Positions 8,919 to 19,700 are shown, numbered from the stretch's first letter. The stretch: 64,000 nt of DNA from Lacticaseibacillus sharpeae JCM 1186 = DSM 20505 (GCF_001436225.1 NZ_AYYO01000055.1:1-64000), one strand, 5' to 3'. Notes: generated from the sequence alone by a model not told the origin. Made by a program: numbers and translations.

Positions 8919-10131
8919 ACGCTTTGTCTTCATCCTCAGGTGCGGGCAATGCCGGTTGGGCAGCCTTCTTGGCCGGAGCATCGGCCTTGGGCGTAATGCC
9001 CAGCCGCTTAATCACCTCGGCGCGGCGGTTGCGCAGACCGGTCAACACCTTCTGCGGCCCGTCCGCACGCACGGCGGCCACGCGCATGGCGTTCAGCAGG
9101 TCACCGAACGCGGACTCCCACTGTTTGCGCACCGCCGGATCCGTGGCACGCACCTGGCTCAGCACCGTTTTGGCCGTTTCGGGGAACGCATCGCCAATGG
9201 CGTTCAAGTCGTCAATGTCGCTGGAAGCGAGCACGGCGTAGAACGAATCCAGCACTTCTTTCCGCTGCGTCGGCGTCAATTCTGCCAGCCACGCATCAAT
9301 TGCACGCTGCGTGTAACGGGCCGTCCAACGCAATTTTTCTGCCGCCGCAAAGTGCCGGCGCTGGACCCGCCACGTCAACAGGTTATGCTGGTTAATGCCG
9401 CCCGCGTTGCTCTGCACGACGCGGTAATCCTGCTCCGGCTCCAGCAGCAAGCCGATGATGGTCGATTCCGGAACGAATTTGCGCACCTTCTGCCGGACAT
9501 TAATCGGCACCGGCTCCTTGAAACCCGGACCGTCGAAGTTGAAGGCCAGCTGGACTTGCCGCTGCGTCCCCATACCACTACGCATGAGGGCGTACACCGC
9601 CAAATTGCCGCCCTTGGAGTGGCCACCGACGAAATATTTCCCGGGAAATGACGTGATGCGGTGCTGCAGATAGCGCACAGCCAGCTTCTGGGACGGGACC
9701 GTGTGCATGTACGTCATGTTGAAGTCCTCTTTCCAGTCCAGCAACGTCGCCTGAGTCCCGCGATAGGCTACAAAATACTCATCCGGCGTCAGTTCGAAGG
9801 TCAGCGCCGCGAACTGCAGCTCGGCGTCCGGGTCGGCGGTGTTGACGGCGTTCTGCCAGCGCACATCCTTAAACCGCACACTCTTAACCAGTTCCGCCAA
9901 CAGTTCGTCAAAGAGGTCGCTCATCCAGATACCGCGCGTCATGAGCGGCAGCAGATCAGTTTGGGCCAATGTCGCCAGGGTCGGTTCCACATCCAGGGGC
10001 ACTAGTGCGTAATCCAAGTATGCCAGCTGGGTGAAGATGGCCGCGTCCACGGCGTTTAAGCTCCGGCGGGAAAACGACACGTTGCCCTCGCGTCGCACGT
10101 ATTCAGCCAAGCCGTCCTTTGATTTGCGCAT
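8917..10131 (-). CDS. DUF2974 (Mbeg1-like) alpha/beta hydrolase
   Basis: Predicted cytoplasmic lipase-like protein. VAYRGTQ followed by DWKEDFNM and a nucleophile elbow GGHSKGGNLAVY (Ser in GHSKG) are the hallmarks of the DUF2974 family, which is common in Firmicutes and uncharacterised. The length of about 404 residues fits. The longest frame starts with GTG at 10138-10140, but that codon lies inside the ribosome binding site GGAGGTGG, which is correctly spaced for the ATG at 10129-10131, so the latter is chosen. The C-terminus is Ala/Lys/Pro-rich with AKKAAQPALPAPEDEDKA and looks disordered. It stands alone, convergent with the EAL gene. The substrate is unknown. Confidence 0.85.
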   Translation of the reverse strand: MRKSKDGLAEYVRREGNVSFSRRSLNAVDAAIFTQLAYLDYALVPLDVEPTLATLAQTDLLPLMTRGIWMSDLFDELLAELVKSVRFKDVRWQNAVNTADPDAELQFAALTFELTPDEYFVAYRGTQATLLDWKEDFNMTYMHTVPSQKLAVRYLQHRITSFPGKYFVGGHSKGGNLAVYALMRSGMGTQRQVQLAFNFDGPGFKEPVPINVRQKVRKFVPESTIIGLLLEPEQDYRVVQSNAGGINQHNLLTWRVQRRHFAAAEKLRWTARYTQRAIDAWLAELTPTQRKEVLDSFYAVLASSDIDDLNAIGDAFPETAKTVLSQVRATDPAVRKQWESAFGDLLNAMRVAAVRADGPQKVLTGLRNRRAEVIKRLGITPKADAPAKKAAQPALPAPEDEDKA

Positions 10132-10192
10132 GTTCGCCACCTCCGTTTACCTAAATTGTAGCACGGTGTCCGGCATATTTGGCGGCAAACCA

Positions 10193-10231
10193 AAAAGCAA
10201 CGCCACCCACTATTTGTGGATGGCGCTGCTT
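10193..10231 (-). terminator. Terminator of the 2037-residue surface protein gene
   Basis: The hairpin 10195-10210/10216-10231 (AAGCAxCGCCAxCCAC type, near-perfect 16-bp arms) is followed on the minus strand by TTTTT. It lies just downstream of the large surface protein gene. Confidence 0.8.
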
Positions 10232-10249
10232 GGTACTACCTACTGACGG

Positions 10250-13200
10250 TTAATCTTCCTTCCGCCGGGTTGCCGCCAGACCGAAGATTCCGAGTACTGC
10301 AGCCAGCGCACCAACGATGGTGAATGACTTGTTCTGCTCGTTACCTGTCTGTGGCATCTGCCCGCCGGTGCTTGGCAGCAAGTTCTTGCTTGCCGCCGGC
10401 GCCTTGGTGGTTGTTGCCGTCTTGGTGGTTGTCGTTGCCAGCGTTACTGGCGCTGCATCAGCATCAATTTCCGCGATTGCTGGTGTTTCAACCGCATCCC
10501 CACCAGTAATTGGCAGGTCAATCTGCTTCGGCGCAGCGTCCGTATCACCGCCAGTAATTGGCAGGTCAATTTGCTCGCCGGTATCAGTATCGCCACCGGT
10601 TACTGGCAGGTCAATCTGCGTCCCGGTATCTGTGCCTTCATCAGTTGCTGCAGGCGTCTGCGCTTCTTCCAGCTGATTCTGCAGGTCGGTAATCTTGTCG
10701 GTCAGGTCAGTAATCTGGGTCTGGCCGTCAGTGTTAGCTTGATCTGCTTCGTCGAGCTGGTTCTGCAACTCGGTGATGGTGTCATTCAGGTTGGCAATGT
10801 CGCCATCCGTCGTGTCGCCCTTGGCAATTGCGTTGTCGAGCTTGGTCTGCAGGTCGGTGATGTCACCGGTCAGCTTGTCGATTTCCGCATCCTTATCGCC
10901 GGCTGTGAACGTTGCGTTGCCCAACTGCGTCTTCAGCTGCGCAATCTCGTCAGTCAGGTTGTCAATCTGGTCGGTGCTTGTGCCGCCGTCCGTGATTGCC
11001 TGTTCCAGCTTGTCCTGCAGGTCGGTGATGTCACCGGTCAGCTTGTCGATTTCCGCATCCTTATCGCCGGCTGTGGACGTTGCGTTACCCAGCTGCGTCT
11101 TCAGCTGCTCGATTTCGTCAGTCAGGTTGTCAATCTGGTCGGTGCTCGTGCCGCCGTCCGTGATTGCCTGTTCCAGCTTGTCCTGCAGGTCGGTGATGTC
11201 GCCGGTCAACTTGTCGATTTCAGCATCCTTGGCTGCAGTCGTGGACGTTGCGTTGCCCAACTGCGTCTTCAGCTGCTCAATTTCGTCGTTCAACTGCTGA
11301 ATATCTCCATCGGTGGCACTGGTGGAAGTTGCGTTACCCAGCTGCGTCTTCAGCTGTTCGATTTCACCGGTCAGCTTGTCGATTTCAGCATCCTTGTCGC
11401 CGGTCGTGGAGGTCGCGTTACCGAGGTCCGTCTTCAGCTGCTCGATTTCGTCGTTCAGCTTCTGGATGTCCGCATCCTTGTCGCCGGTCGTGGACGTTGC
11501 GTTACCGAGGTCCGTCTTCAGCTTCGTGATGTCATCATTCAGCTTGCTAATCTCGGTATCCTTATCGTCAGCGTGCGCCAGTGCGTCGCCAAGTTGGGTC
11601 TTCAAATCACCAATTTCGCCCGTGAGCTTGTCGATTTCAACCTGCAGCGCCGCAGCGTTGTCATCTGGGGTGGTAGTCGGGTCAGTTTCTGGTTCCGTCG
11701 TTGGGTCAGTCTCCGGCTCAGTTGTTGGGTCGGTTTCTGGTTCCGTCGTTGGGTCAGTCTCCGGCTCAGTTGTTGGGTCGGTTTCTGGTTCCGTCGTTGG
11801 GTCGGTTTCTGGTTCCGTCGTTGGGTCGGTTTCTGGTTCCGTCGTTGGGTCAGTTTCTGGCTCGCTTGTCGTTTCGGCCTTCACTGGTTCCGGCACAGTG
11901 ATCGTTGTCGCATCACTAGTCTTATCCCCATTTACTTCCACAATATCGAGGCTCATGCCTGGGGTGACCGCGGAACTTGGCAACTTGATGTCGAAGTGTT
12001 GGCTAGCAGAATCAACCGTGAAGCTCTGGTCACCGCCATCCAGACCCTTAACCGTAACGATGCTGCCCAGATCACCAAGCCCGGAGACCGTGAAGTTTTC
12101 ACCATCATTCTTAATGTCAGTGTCCAAAATATTTGGTGCCTTTGGCTTAACGAAACCAACCACAAGTGGATCATAGCCGGAAATCAAATCACCGTTCTCG
12201 TCCTGGTACGACAGGGACTCTTCATCCAGCTGCACATCATCAGGAATCGTTACGTGCCAAACTGCGGTGTAGTAAATCGTTCCACCCTGTGGCAGTTCAC
12301 TCAGAGGAACCGTGAAGCTGTAACTCAGGTCCTCATTCGTAACGGGTTCTTCCCAAATCAGGTTCTTGCCTTCTGGGTCAGCGTAAAGACGGATGCGGGG
12401 GTTTTCCCAAACTTCACCATTAGGGGAAGCTTGCGGAATTAAATTCCCGGAGTAGCGCTTGAGGTGATCAGCAACTGACTTCATGCGTTCCTGAGCCGAC
12501 TCAATTGCTTCATCGCCCTCACCAATATTCGGTGTCGTTACGCGCACGTTGATGCTTGGCTTGCTGAGGCCAACACGGTGCGGCACTGTAATAATGCCTT
12601 CCGGACTAGTGACGGTGCCAACCTTTTGCACTGCCGTGATGTCAGACCCGATTGGCGCACTGGTACTTGGCACAGCCAGTTCGAATTCGCCGGCCGCATT
12701 GGATGTGGTGGTGAAAATCTGGCCATCAGTGGTGGTCAACGTGATTTCTGCATTCGGTGCAGCCGTCCCGGTGACGGTCACCATCCCCTTAACTGGCACC
12801 GTTGCAGTCCCAGCAGGTGCGTCCAACTTAAGTTCGGGCACGTCGGCTGTGACTGGGTCGCTGGTGCCGCCCTTACCGTTTTCAACTGCGGTAATGGTGC
12901 TGCCATATGGGGCCCAGGTCAGTGGAATGTCCGCAGAGTATTTACCCTGGTCGTCCACAGGCACGGTCAAGCTGCCACCGTTTTCTGGTGTGAGCGTGAT
13001 GGTATCACCTGGCACCCCGGTCCCGGTGACCTTCACCGTGCCGTCACTTGGATCCGCAACGGTTGGTGTCTGTGCCACTGGGCGGGCAAATGGGACGTCG
13101 CTCTCGACTGGCTTGCTAGTCTTGCCGTGGTTCGTCTGGGTGGTGTCCAGTTTGCTGCCTTGTGGTGCGTCCGTTTCCGGAATTTCGGTCTTGAAATCAC

Positions 13201-16200
13201 CGTTTTCGTCCACCGGCACGGTCACTGGGTCGCCATTTTCTGGGGTGATGGTTACTTCACCGCCTGGTTCACCCTTCCCGCTAACGGGCACGTTGCCATC
13301 AACTGGCTCGCCAACTTCGACTTCTGGTTCAGCTGGTGTGTGGTATGGCGCGGTGACGGTTGCTGGGTCGGAGGTCCCACCCTTACCGTTCTCGGTGACA
13401 TCTGCGTCTGCACCTGGTGCAAGCACGCCGTCTGGAACCATGGCGCGGAAGTTACCGTCCTTATCAACAGGCACGGTCACAGGACTGCCGCCGTTCTTCG
13501 GAGTCACGGTAATGGTGCTGCCAGGCGTGCCCTTACCACTGATGATGGTGCCGCCCGGAGTTTCCTCAGCAGTCACGTCGGTTGGCTTAGCTGGCTTAGC
13601 GTAAGGCACTTCGCCAGTACTTGCAGGGCTGTCCACGCCGTTCTTGTCCTGGGTTGCCGTCAGGGTTGAGCCTTCCGGTGCGGCAGTTTCCGGAATGTTC
13701 AGCGTGTAGGTGCCGTCGTCCAGGACTGGTGCGGAAACCGCAGTCCCGTTTTCAGGCACAACCGTAACCGTGGCGCCTGGTTCACCAGTCCCGGTGACTT
13801 TGACGTTACCGTCGTCAGTTGGCGCTGCCGGGTCAACGGTTGGTGCAGCTGGTGTGTGGAAAGGTACGGTGGCAGTTGTCGTGCCACTAGGATCCGTGTT
13901 TGGCAAATCTTGCGTGACACCCAGGTCAGTACCTTCTGGCGCGTCGGTCAGTGGCACTTCGGTTTCGTAGTGGCCATTGTCATCGGCCGTGGTGGTCACT
14001 GGGTCGCCGTTTGCGGGGGTAATCGTGACTTCCGCACCTGGTTCAGCTTCACCAGAGACCGGCACGTTGCCGTCAGTGGTTGGTTCGCCAACCGTCACGG
14101 ATGGTTCGTGGAGTGGGGCCGTCACTGTGGTTGGGTCACCTGCGCCACCCTTACCATTCTGGGTTACATCCGCCGTTTCACCCGGCTTCAAAACGCCCTC
14201 AGGTACTTGTGTCCGGAAGTTGCCGTCTTTATCAATCGGCACCGTGATTGGGTCGCCGTTTTCTGGTGTAATGGTGGCGGTGTTGCCCGGTTCACCCTTA
14301 CCAGAAATGGTTGTGCCGCCTTCAGTTGGGGTCACAGTCACGTCGGTTAGCTTGCCTGGCTTAGCGTAAGGCACGGTATCCTTACTTGGTTTACTATCGA
14401 TACCGTGTGCCGTCTGGATGGCGGTAATGTCGCTGCCGGCTGGGGCGTCGGTTGCGGGAATGTTAATCGTGTAGTCACCATTATCATCCGTCGTCCCGGT
14501 GTACTCCTTGCCGTTATCGGTTGTCAAAGTGATGCTTGCGTTCGGTTCACCCTTCCCGGTTACGGCCACATTGCCGTCTGTGTCTGGTGCAGTTGCGGCA
14601 ATCGTTGGCTTGTCTGGTGTGTGGTACGGAACTTGGCCGCTGCCTGCGGGACTCGGATCGGTATTCGGCAGGTCCTGTGTCACATCAATGTCTGAGCCTT
14701 CTGGCGCGTCGGTCAAAGGTACCTGAGCTTCAAAGTGGCCGTTGTCATCTGCCGTGGTGGTCACTGGGTCGCCATTTGTGGGAGTAACCGTCACTTCTGC
14801 ACCCGGTGCAGCGGTCCCGCTTACCGGCACGTTACCGTCAACTGGTGTGCCTACTTCAACTTCAGGGGCGTGCAGCGGTGCGATTTCTTGAACTGGCGCG
14901 CTTGGGTCACCGTTGCCCTTCGCCGTAATGTCCGCCGTTTCACCTGGCTGCCAAACGCCTTCTGGAACGCTAACCTTGAACTTGCCGTCTGGGTCAACCT
15001 TGGCGCTGACCGGGTCGCCATCTTCAGGCGTTACCGTGATGGTGGCACCTGGTTCGCCGGTTCCTTCAACGGTGGTTCCGTCTTCAGTTGGAGTTACCTT
15101 GTCAACCACCGGTGTCTTAGTCTGAGCGTATGGCACCTGTGCAGTTTTAGGTTCGCTGGTCTTATCGTGGCTAGTCTGGGTGGCGGTGATGTCGCTGCCT
15201 TCTGGTGCGTCTGTCAGGGGAACGTTGGCGGTAAATGTGCCATCGTCGCCCACCGTTGCTTCAACTGGCGCGCCATTTGCGGGCGTCAACGTCACAGTTG
15301 CACCCGGTTCACCGGTCCCACTAACTGGCACTTGATCGTTAGCTGGTGTCCCAGCGTCAACGGTTGGTGCTGCTGGGGTATGGTACGGAACGGCCGTTGT
15401 GCTTGCGTCACTAGTTACACCCGCAACGGTTTGGGTCGCGGTAATGTCGCTCCCCTCCTTGGCGCTGGTTGCCGGAATAGTAACGTTGTAATCACCATCA
15501 TCATTAGCAACCGCGGTGGTCTTCTTGCCATCCGCCGTTGTCAGGTCAACATCCGCGCCCGGTTCAGCTTTACCGGTAACCTTGACGCCATCGGCACCAG
15601 GTTCATTGGCCTTGACGGTTGGCGCATCTGGCTTGGCCATTGGCACGGAAACAGCAGTTGGCTGACTGGTCTTGTCGCCGTTAACCGCCGTGACGTCCAG
15701 CTTCGCCCCAGGAGTGGCTGCATCCTTAGGCAGGTTAACGTTGTAAATCCCTTTGTCATCAGTCTTGCCCGTGCCCACAACATTGCCGCCATCATCCTTG
15801 ACTTCGATGTCAACGTTTGGCGTGCTCTTCCCGGTGATGATTGCGCCCGTATCGGTTGGTGTCAGATTGGCAGTCGGCTGTGCAGGCATTTCGTACGGAA
15901 CAACTCGGTCTGCACGTTGACTCTTCACACTTTCATCATCCGTGTAAGTTGAGTAGCTGTAGACCGTTGACCCTTGAGGCGCGTCCGCGTACGACGCCGC
16001 AACTTCCCAGTAACCAGTTGCGTCAATCTTACTGGTTCCGATAATTACTTCCTTACCATCCGCATCGGTCTTCGCCAGACGCACAATTGTCACGTCCGTG
16101 TCTGGAACTACGCCGTTGTCATCCTTCGCGTACCCCCAGAACACATTGCCGTTCACCCCTTCGACAATTTCCGTGGTCTGCGCCGGATCCTCCGCCGCAA

Positions 16201-16363
16201 ATACGTTCACGCTATTACCCGCGAACATCGGGACAAGCATCATGGTTACTGCCATGATGCCGGCAACAACCCACTTCTTACCGTCCTTGTACATCCGGTA
16301 GTGCAGCTTTGACTCTTTCGTTATATTTTGTGATGCTGTATGCTTAAATCCACCGATTTTCAT
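10250..16363 (-). CDS. Giant Ig-like repeat surface protein with coiled-coil stalk
   Basis: Secreted, wall-attached protein of 2037 residues. It starts with a KxYKxGKxW-type signal (RMYKDGKKW, residues 23-31) and a hydrophobic segment. After an N-terminal domain come about 13 tandem bacterial Ig-like (Big_6 type) domains of 80-85 residues with GxGEPGA and DGxYxxxxP patterns, residues about 165-1290, then a distinct domain and one more Ig-like unit. Eight TEPETDPT units (11675-11870) follow, then a long heptad-like coiled coil (residues about 1568-1894) of repeated IDKLTGEIEQLKTQLGNATS blocks. Near the end lie LPVTG, LPITG (twice), LPSTG and finally MPQTG before the membrane helix and RRKED tail. 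The likely role is adhesion or a fibrous surface layer. GGAGG lies 7 bases before the ATG. No ligand can be named. Confidence 0.85.
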   Translation of the reverse strand: MKIGGFKHTASQNITKESKLHYRMYKDGKKWVVAGIMAVTMMLVPMFAGNSVNVFAAEDPAQTTEIVEGVNGNVFWGYAKDDNGVVPDTDVTIVRLAKTDADGKEVIIGTSKIDATGYWEVAASYADAPQGSTVYSYSTYTDDESVKSQRADRVVPYEMPAQPTANLTPTDTGAIITGKSTPNVDIEVKDDGGNVVGTGKTDDKGIYNVNLPKDAATPGAKLDVTAVNGDKTSQPTAVSVPMAKPDAPTVKANEPGADGVKVTGKAEPGADVDLTTADGKKTTAVANDDGDYNVTIPATSAKEGSDITATQTVAGVTSDASTTAVPYHTPAAPTVDAGTPANDQVPVSGTGEPGATVTLTPANGAPVEATVGDDGTFTANVPLTDAPEGSDITATQTSHDKTSEPKTAQVPYAQTKTPVVDKVTPTEDGTTVEGTGEPGATITVTPEDGDPVSAKVDPDGKFKVSVPEGVWQPGETADITAKGNGDPSAPVQEIAPLHAPEVEVGTPVDGNVPVSGTAAPGAEVTVTPTNGDPVTTTADDNGHFEAQVPLTDAPEGSDIDVTQDLPNTDPSPAGSGQVPYHTPDKPTIAATAPDTDGNVAVTGKGEPNASITLTTDNGKEYTGTTDDNGDYTINIPATDAPAGSDITAIQTAHGIDSKPSKDTVPYAKPGKLTDVTVTPTEGGTTISGKGEPGNTATITPENGDPITVPIDKDGNFRTQVPEGVLKPGETADVTQNGKGGAGDPTTVTAPLHEPSVTVGEPTTDGNVPVSGEAEPGAEVTITPANGDPVTTTADDNGHYETEVPLTDAPEGTDLGVTQDLPNTDPSGTTTATVPFHTPAAPTVDPAAPTDDGNVKVTGTGEPGATVTVVPENGTAVSAPVLDDGTYTLNIPETAAPEGSTLTATQDKNGVDSPASTGEVPYAKPAKPTDVTAEETPGGTIISGKGTPGSTITVTPKNGGSPVTVPVDKDGNFRAMVPDGVLAPGADADVTENGKGGTSDPATVTAPYHTPAEPEVEVGEPVDGNVPVSGKGEPGGEVTITPENGDPVTVPVDENGDFKTEIPETDAPQGSKLDTTQTNHGKTSKPVESDVPFARPVAQTPTVADPSDGTVKVTGTGVPGDTITLTPENGGSLTVPVDDQGKYSADIPLTWAPYGSTITAVENGKGGTSDPVTADVPELKLDAPAGTATVPVKGMVTVTGTAAPNAEITLTTTDGQIFTTTSNAAGEFELAVPSTSAPIGSDITAVQKVGTVTSPEGIITVPHRVGLSKPSINVRVTTPNIGEGDEAIESAQERMKSVADHLKRYSGNLIPQASPNGEVWENPRIRLYADPEGKNLIWEEPVTNEDLSYSFTVPLSELPQGGTIYYTAVWHVTIPDDVQLDEESLSYQDENGDLISGYDPLVVGFVKPKAPNILDTDIKNDGENFTVSGLGDLGSIVTVKGLDGGDQSFTVDSASQHFDIKLPSSAVTPGMSLDIVEVNGDKTSDATTITVPEPVKAETTSEPETDPTTEPETDPTTEPETDPTTEPETDPTTEPETDPTTEPETDPTTEPETDPTTEPETDPTTTPDDNAAALQVEIDKLTGEIGDLKTQLGDALAHADDKDTEISKLNDDITKLKTDLGNATSTTGDKDADIQKLNDEIEQLKTDLGNATSTTGDKDAEIDKLTGEIEQLKTQLGNATSTSATDGDIQQLNDEIEQLKTQLGNATSTTAAKDAEIDKLTGDITDLQDKLEQAITDGGTSTDQIDNLTDEIEQLKTQLGNATSTAGDKDAEIDKLTGDITDLQDKLEQAITDGGTSTDQIDNLTDEIAQLKTQLGNATFTAGDKDAEIDKLTGDITDLQTKLDNAIAKGDTTDGDIANLNDTITELQNQLDEADQANTDGQTQITDLTDKITDLQNQLEEAQTPAATDEGTDTGTQIDLPVTGGDTDTGEQIDLPITGGDTDAAPKQIDLPITGGDAVETPAIAEIDADAAPVTLATTTTKTATTTKAPAASKNLLPSTGGQMPQTGNEQNKSFTIVGALAAVLGIFGLAATRRKED
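11675..11870 (-). repeat. 24-bp tandem repeat (x8), EPETDPT units
   Basis: Eight in-frame 24-bp copies encode (S/T)EPETDPT between the Ig-like array and the coiled coil. Synonymous differences between copies (GTTCCGTCG versus GCTCAGTTG) alternate in the first part. The unit is Pro- and acid-rich and probably forms an extended spacer. Confidence 0.85.
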
Positions 16364-16650
16364 AACAAAGCCTCCAAATTATAAGTGCAGAATTAATCTT
16401 TGAATGGTCAATGCAATGTTGGTAGCATTAACCCCTAAACGCGGCTACATCGGCCATTCATCCAACAAGGACATTATTAAACAGATTGCTAATGGCCGTT
16501 AGTCAATTTTTGCAAACTAATTTTTTAATATTGATACCGAATATAAAATAACCATACACACAAATTGAATTTCCGACCATGAATCAGATTTTGTAATTTA
16601 ATTTTTGGAAAATTGCACATTGCCCGCATTTTACATGCCTATACCAATAC
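16364..16650. other. AT-rich gap between the two giant surface genes
   Basis: No gene was found here. The region contains the leader and presumed promoter of the 2037-residue gene. TTGACT near 16500 on the minus strand is a possible -35 with no clear -10. It is markedly more AT-rich than the flanking genes. Confidence 0.5.
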
Positions 16651-16696
16651 AAAAAAGCAGGGTCAACCGCGCGCCTGCCCGCATAATTGACCCTGC
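16651..16696 (-). terminator. Terminator of the 1182-residue surface protein gene
   Basis: The perfect 10-bp stem GCAGGGTCAA/TTGACCCTGC is followed on the minus strand by TTTTTTG. It begins about 30 bases after the stop of the surface protein gene, so the gene ends cleanly here. Confidence 0.9.
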
Positions 16697-16724
16697 AATA
16701 AATTAATATTGGTACCCCTAAAAG

Positions 16725-19700
16725 CTAAATTTCGTTCGCGCTGGTTGCCTCATCGCTCATCGTCATGTTCGGCGTGTTCACCCGCACCGAGATGGTTGGT
16801 TTGCTCAGCCCTGGCCGACTCGTCTCCACCGTCGCACTCAGGCTCGTGCCCCCCGGCGTCGTCTGGGTCACCGCCAGCATCGTGTGCGGTGGTGCCACCG
16901 TTGACGTGACGGTCGCGGTGTACAGTCCACTGTCATCCGCCGTCACTTCTGCAGCCACCGTGCCGTTCGGCAAGTAAATCTTGATGTCGGCATTCGCCTC
17001 ACCCTTACCGGAAATGGTGGACACCTTGTTCATGATTGGCTTGATGGTGGCAGTCGGGGCGTTCGGTACGTTCGCTTGCACAACCGACGTCTTGCTCTGC
17101 GGCTTATCCCCAGAGGTCACAGTGGCGGTCACGGTTGAACCAACCGGGGCGTCGGCAAGCGTCGTAATCACGTCGAACCCGCCCTGATCATCGGCCGTCG
17201 TGGTGATTGGCTCGCCGTTTGCGGTTGCTACGGTTACGGACAAGTTTGGTGCCGTGGTGCCGCTGATTGGTACATACTTACCTTCTGGGACCGGCGTATT
17301 CAACCCCAGTTCGCCTAGGGTGTAGGTTACCTGAATTGGCCAGTCACTTGGCCGACCGTTCGAAGTGCCCGCGACGCCCTGGAATGGGTGCATATTGTCC
17401 GCGGTATAGCCGGCCACCACTGGCGTTGGGATTTCATGAATGTCATCCGTGGTCCACGTAATGGTCCCGTCGCTACCCAGACTGCCGTGCCAGGTAACGT
17501 CTTCACCGTTCGCTGCCGGTGTCTTAGCACCCGCCCCGGAATACGTAACGCTGTAACGCACCGTTTTATTCTCATACACATCCGCGGTCCCGGCACGGAC
17601 CTCGCTGACGTCGCCGCCGAGCTTGTGGTTCGTGTCAAGCTGCCCCTGCAGCTTGCCGAGGCCATTTGCCGTCAAGCGGAAAATATCGCTGTAACTGCCA
17701 ATCTTTTGCTCCACCCCTGAATCCAGGACATAGTCGGTTCCGGCAACCAGCTGCACCGTCTCACCCAGGGTGTCACTGCCGCGGGTCAGGTGCGCAGTCA
17801 CCTGGCCATCGCTGGCATTGAGCAGGTCCGCGGCGAACGTGGCACTGCCCGCATCCGCGGTGAAGTTGCCGGCATCCATGGTAATGGTCACTTCAGCAGG
17901 CAGAATCCGCAGCGTCCCGCCCGGAGTAATGGCGTTAGCGTCGAAAATGTAGTCCGGATAGAGCTTGGTTACCTGCTCCGTAACGTACTGCTTCCCCTTA
18001 TCCGTGAGCACGAACTGCTCGCCGTGGTCCTTAACGCCGTTGTAGAAGCTACCTGGTTCCCAGGTGAAAAGGTCTGTAGTCGGCAAGTCAATTGTTTGCG
18101 TCTTGCCCATCGCGACCACGGAGACGTTCAGCTTTGCGTTCGCCGGGTCACTGTAGTAGCTTTCCAGCTCGGTCCATAGCGGGTCATTCGCATGCGTCTG
18201 GTCTTTAACCTGCTGCGGAGTCTTATTCCATTCGACCGTGACCACCCCGCCGAGGCTGGCGGTGACGACGGGATTTTCGACGTCAGCAACGACTAGATGA
18301 TTAGTTTCAACGTCGACAACCGTGACGTGGCCCCCGTAAAGTGCAGGGTTAAAGGTATTTGCCGTATTTGCAGGCACGGTGTACGTATAATTACCATTTT
18401 CATCCGCAGTTACACGGGTTATTTTGCTCTCCGCGCCCTTAACCATTGCCTCTTCACCAGTTCCCAAGTTGTTGCCATTGAAGAGCATGACAAACTTGCC
18501 TGGTGTTGCGCCCGTCCCGGTGATCTCGACGTTCAAATCGTCATCGAGGTCGGCCTGCACGGTCAGCTGGCCGGATTCTGGTGTGGTGGTCGTGCCGGTC
18601 CCGATGTCGATGCCGGTCCCCGTCCCAGTTTCGGTCCCCGTCTCCGTCCCGGTACTAGTGCCGCCGCCATTACGCGCGTCGGTCAAATCAGGCGTGCCGT
18701 TGCCATCACGGTCTGGCGTCTGGACGTAGAGGGGATAAAAAGTGCCGTCTTCACTGCGCCCGAAGTCGAACTGGAAGATATTGTCGCTGTAAAAGGCACT
18801 AGCAATACTGATGTCCTGCTGATTGGTGGTCTGGTCAATCTCCGCCGTTGGCCGCACGGAAAGCGGCGTAACCACCGTGGTGCTGCCCAGCAGTTTGGCC
18901 GAGAAGCCACCCTCAAACTGGGTTGCCATCTGGTCGGCCAGCGTCTGCTGATCCGCATCCGACAGCGTCTTGCCTTCCTCACTGGACATCGTGGCGTTCA
19001 CCTTATCCGCGGCCAGTTGCGCCAAGTTGACCTTAGACAAATCGACATAGAACTGCGTGTAATCACCATCGGCCGTCTTGGAGGATTCCACACCCCGCAC
19101 CGGCGCAACAGTGGTAATCGTCGCGATGTCTTCCAGTGCCTGCATCGTGCGGTCGGCCATCCCGCCAAAGATTGGAATCAGGCTGACCAGGCTTTGACCA
19201 ACATCGTAGAACGGAATCATATCGGCCAAACTCATCGTGAACTCGGTGGTCACCACGGCCACCTGCTGCCCGTTAATTTCCCGAATCTGCCCCTGCAAGC
19301 CATCCCCGAGCTGGATTACGTCGTACTGGCCATCTGTACCCAAGACACTCCCAGATGCCAGCGTACTGCTTGACGTCACCACATTCACGTCTGCGGTTTG
19401 GTCAACGTCTGTAAACTGAATTGCGTTGCTGGGGGTTTCCCCAACCCCGCTTGTCTGCAACGTATCAGCCTCATCATTGAGGTTGGTAAATTCGGTGCCA
19501 ATCGCGCTATCTGAAAGGACGGTATCTTCAACCGCGATGTCGTCCGTGTCGAGCCTGGTCGTCGAGTGCGACGCAATTGACGCAGAAATGAGTGCATCCC
19601 GACCCTTCGCCGCCAGTTCTTGCTTCCCAGCGCGGGCCGTTTGCTTTTGCTCGACGCTTGCCGCAGCCACTTGAACGGTGGCCACCGCGTGCTGATCTGC

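Noticed and set aside
8016-8981. 321-codon minus-strand frame opposite the EAL gene
   Set aside because: Shadow of a real gene with high G+C third positions; it crosses the terminator and has no start signal.
10571-12442. Long plus-strand open frames (up to 623 codons) opposite the 2037-residue protein gene, also 14735-15952
   Set aside because: They mirror the Ig-like and coiled-coil repeats of the minus-strand gene, have no ribosome binding site, and give repetitive unnatural peptides.
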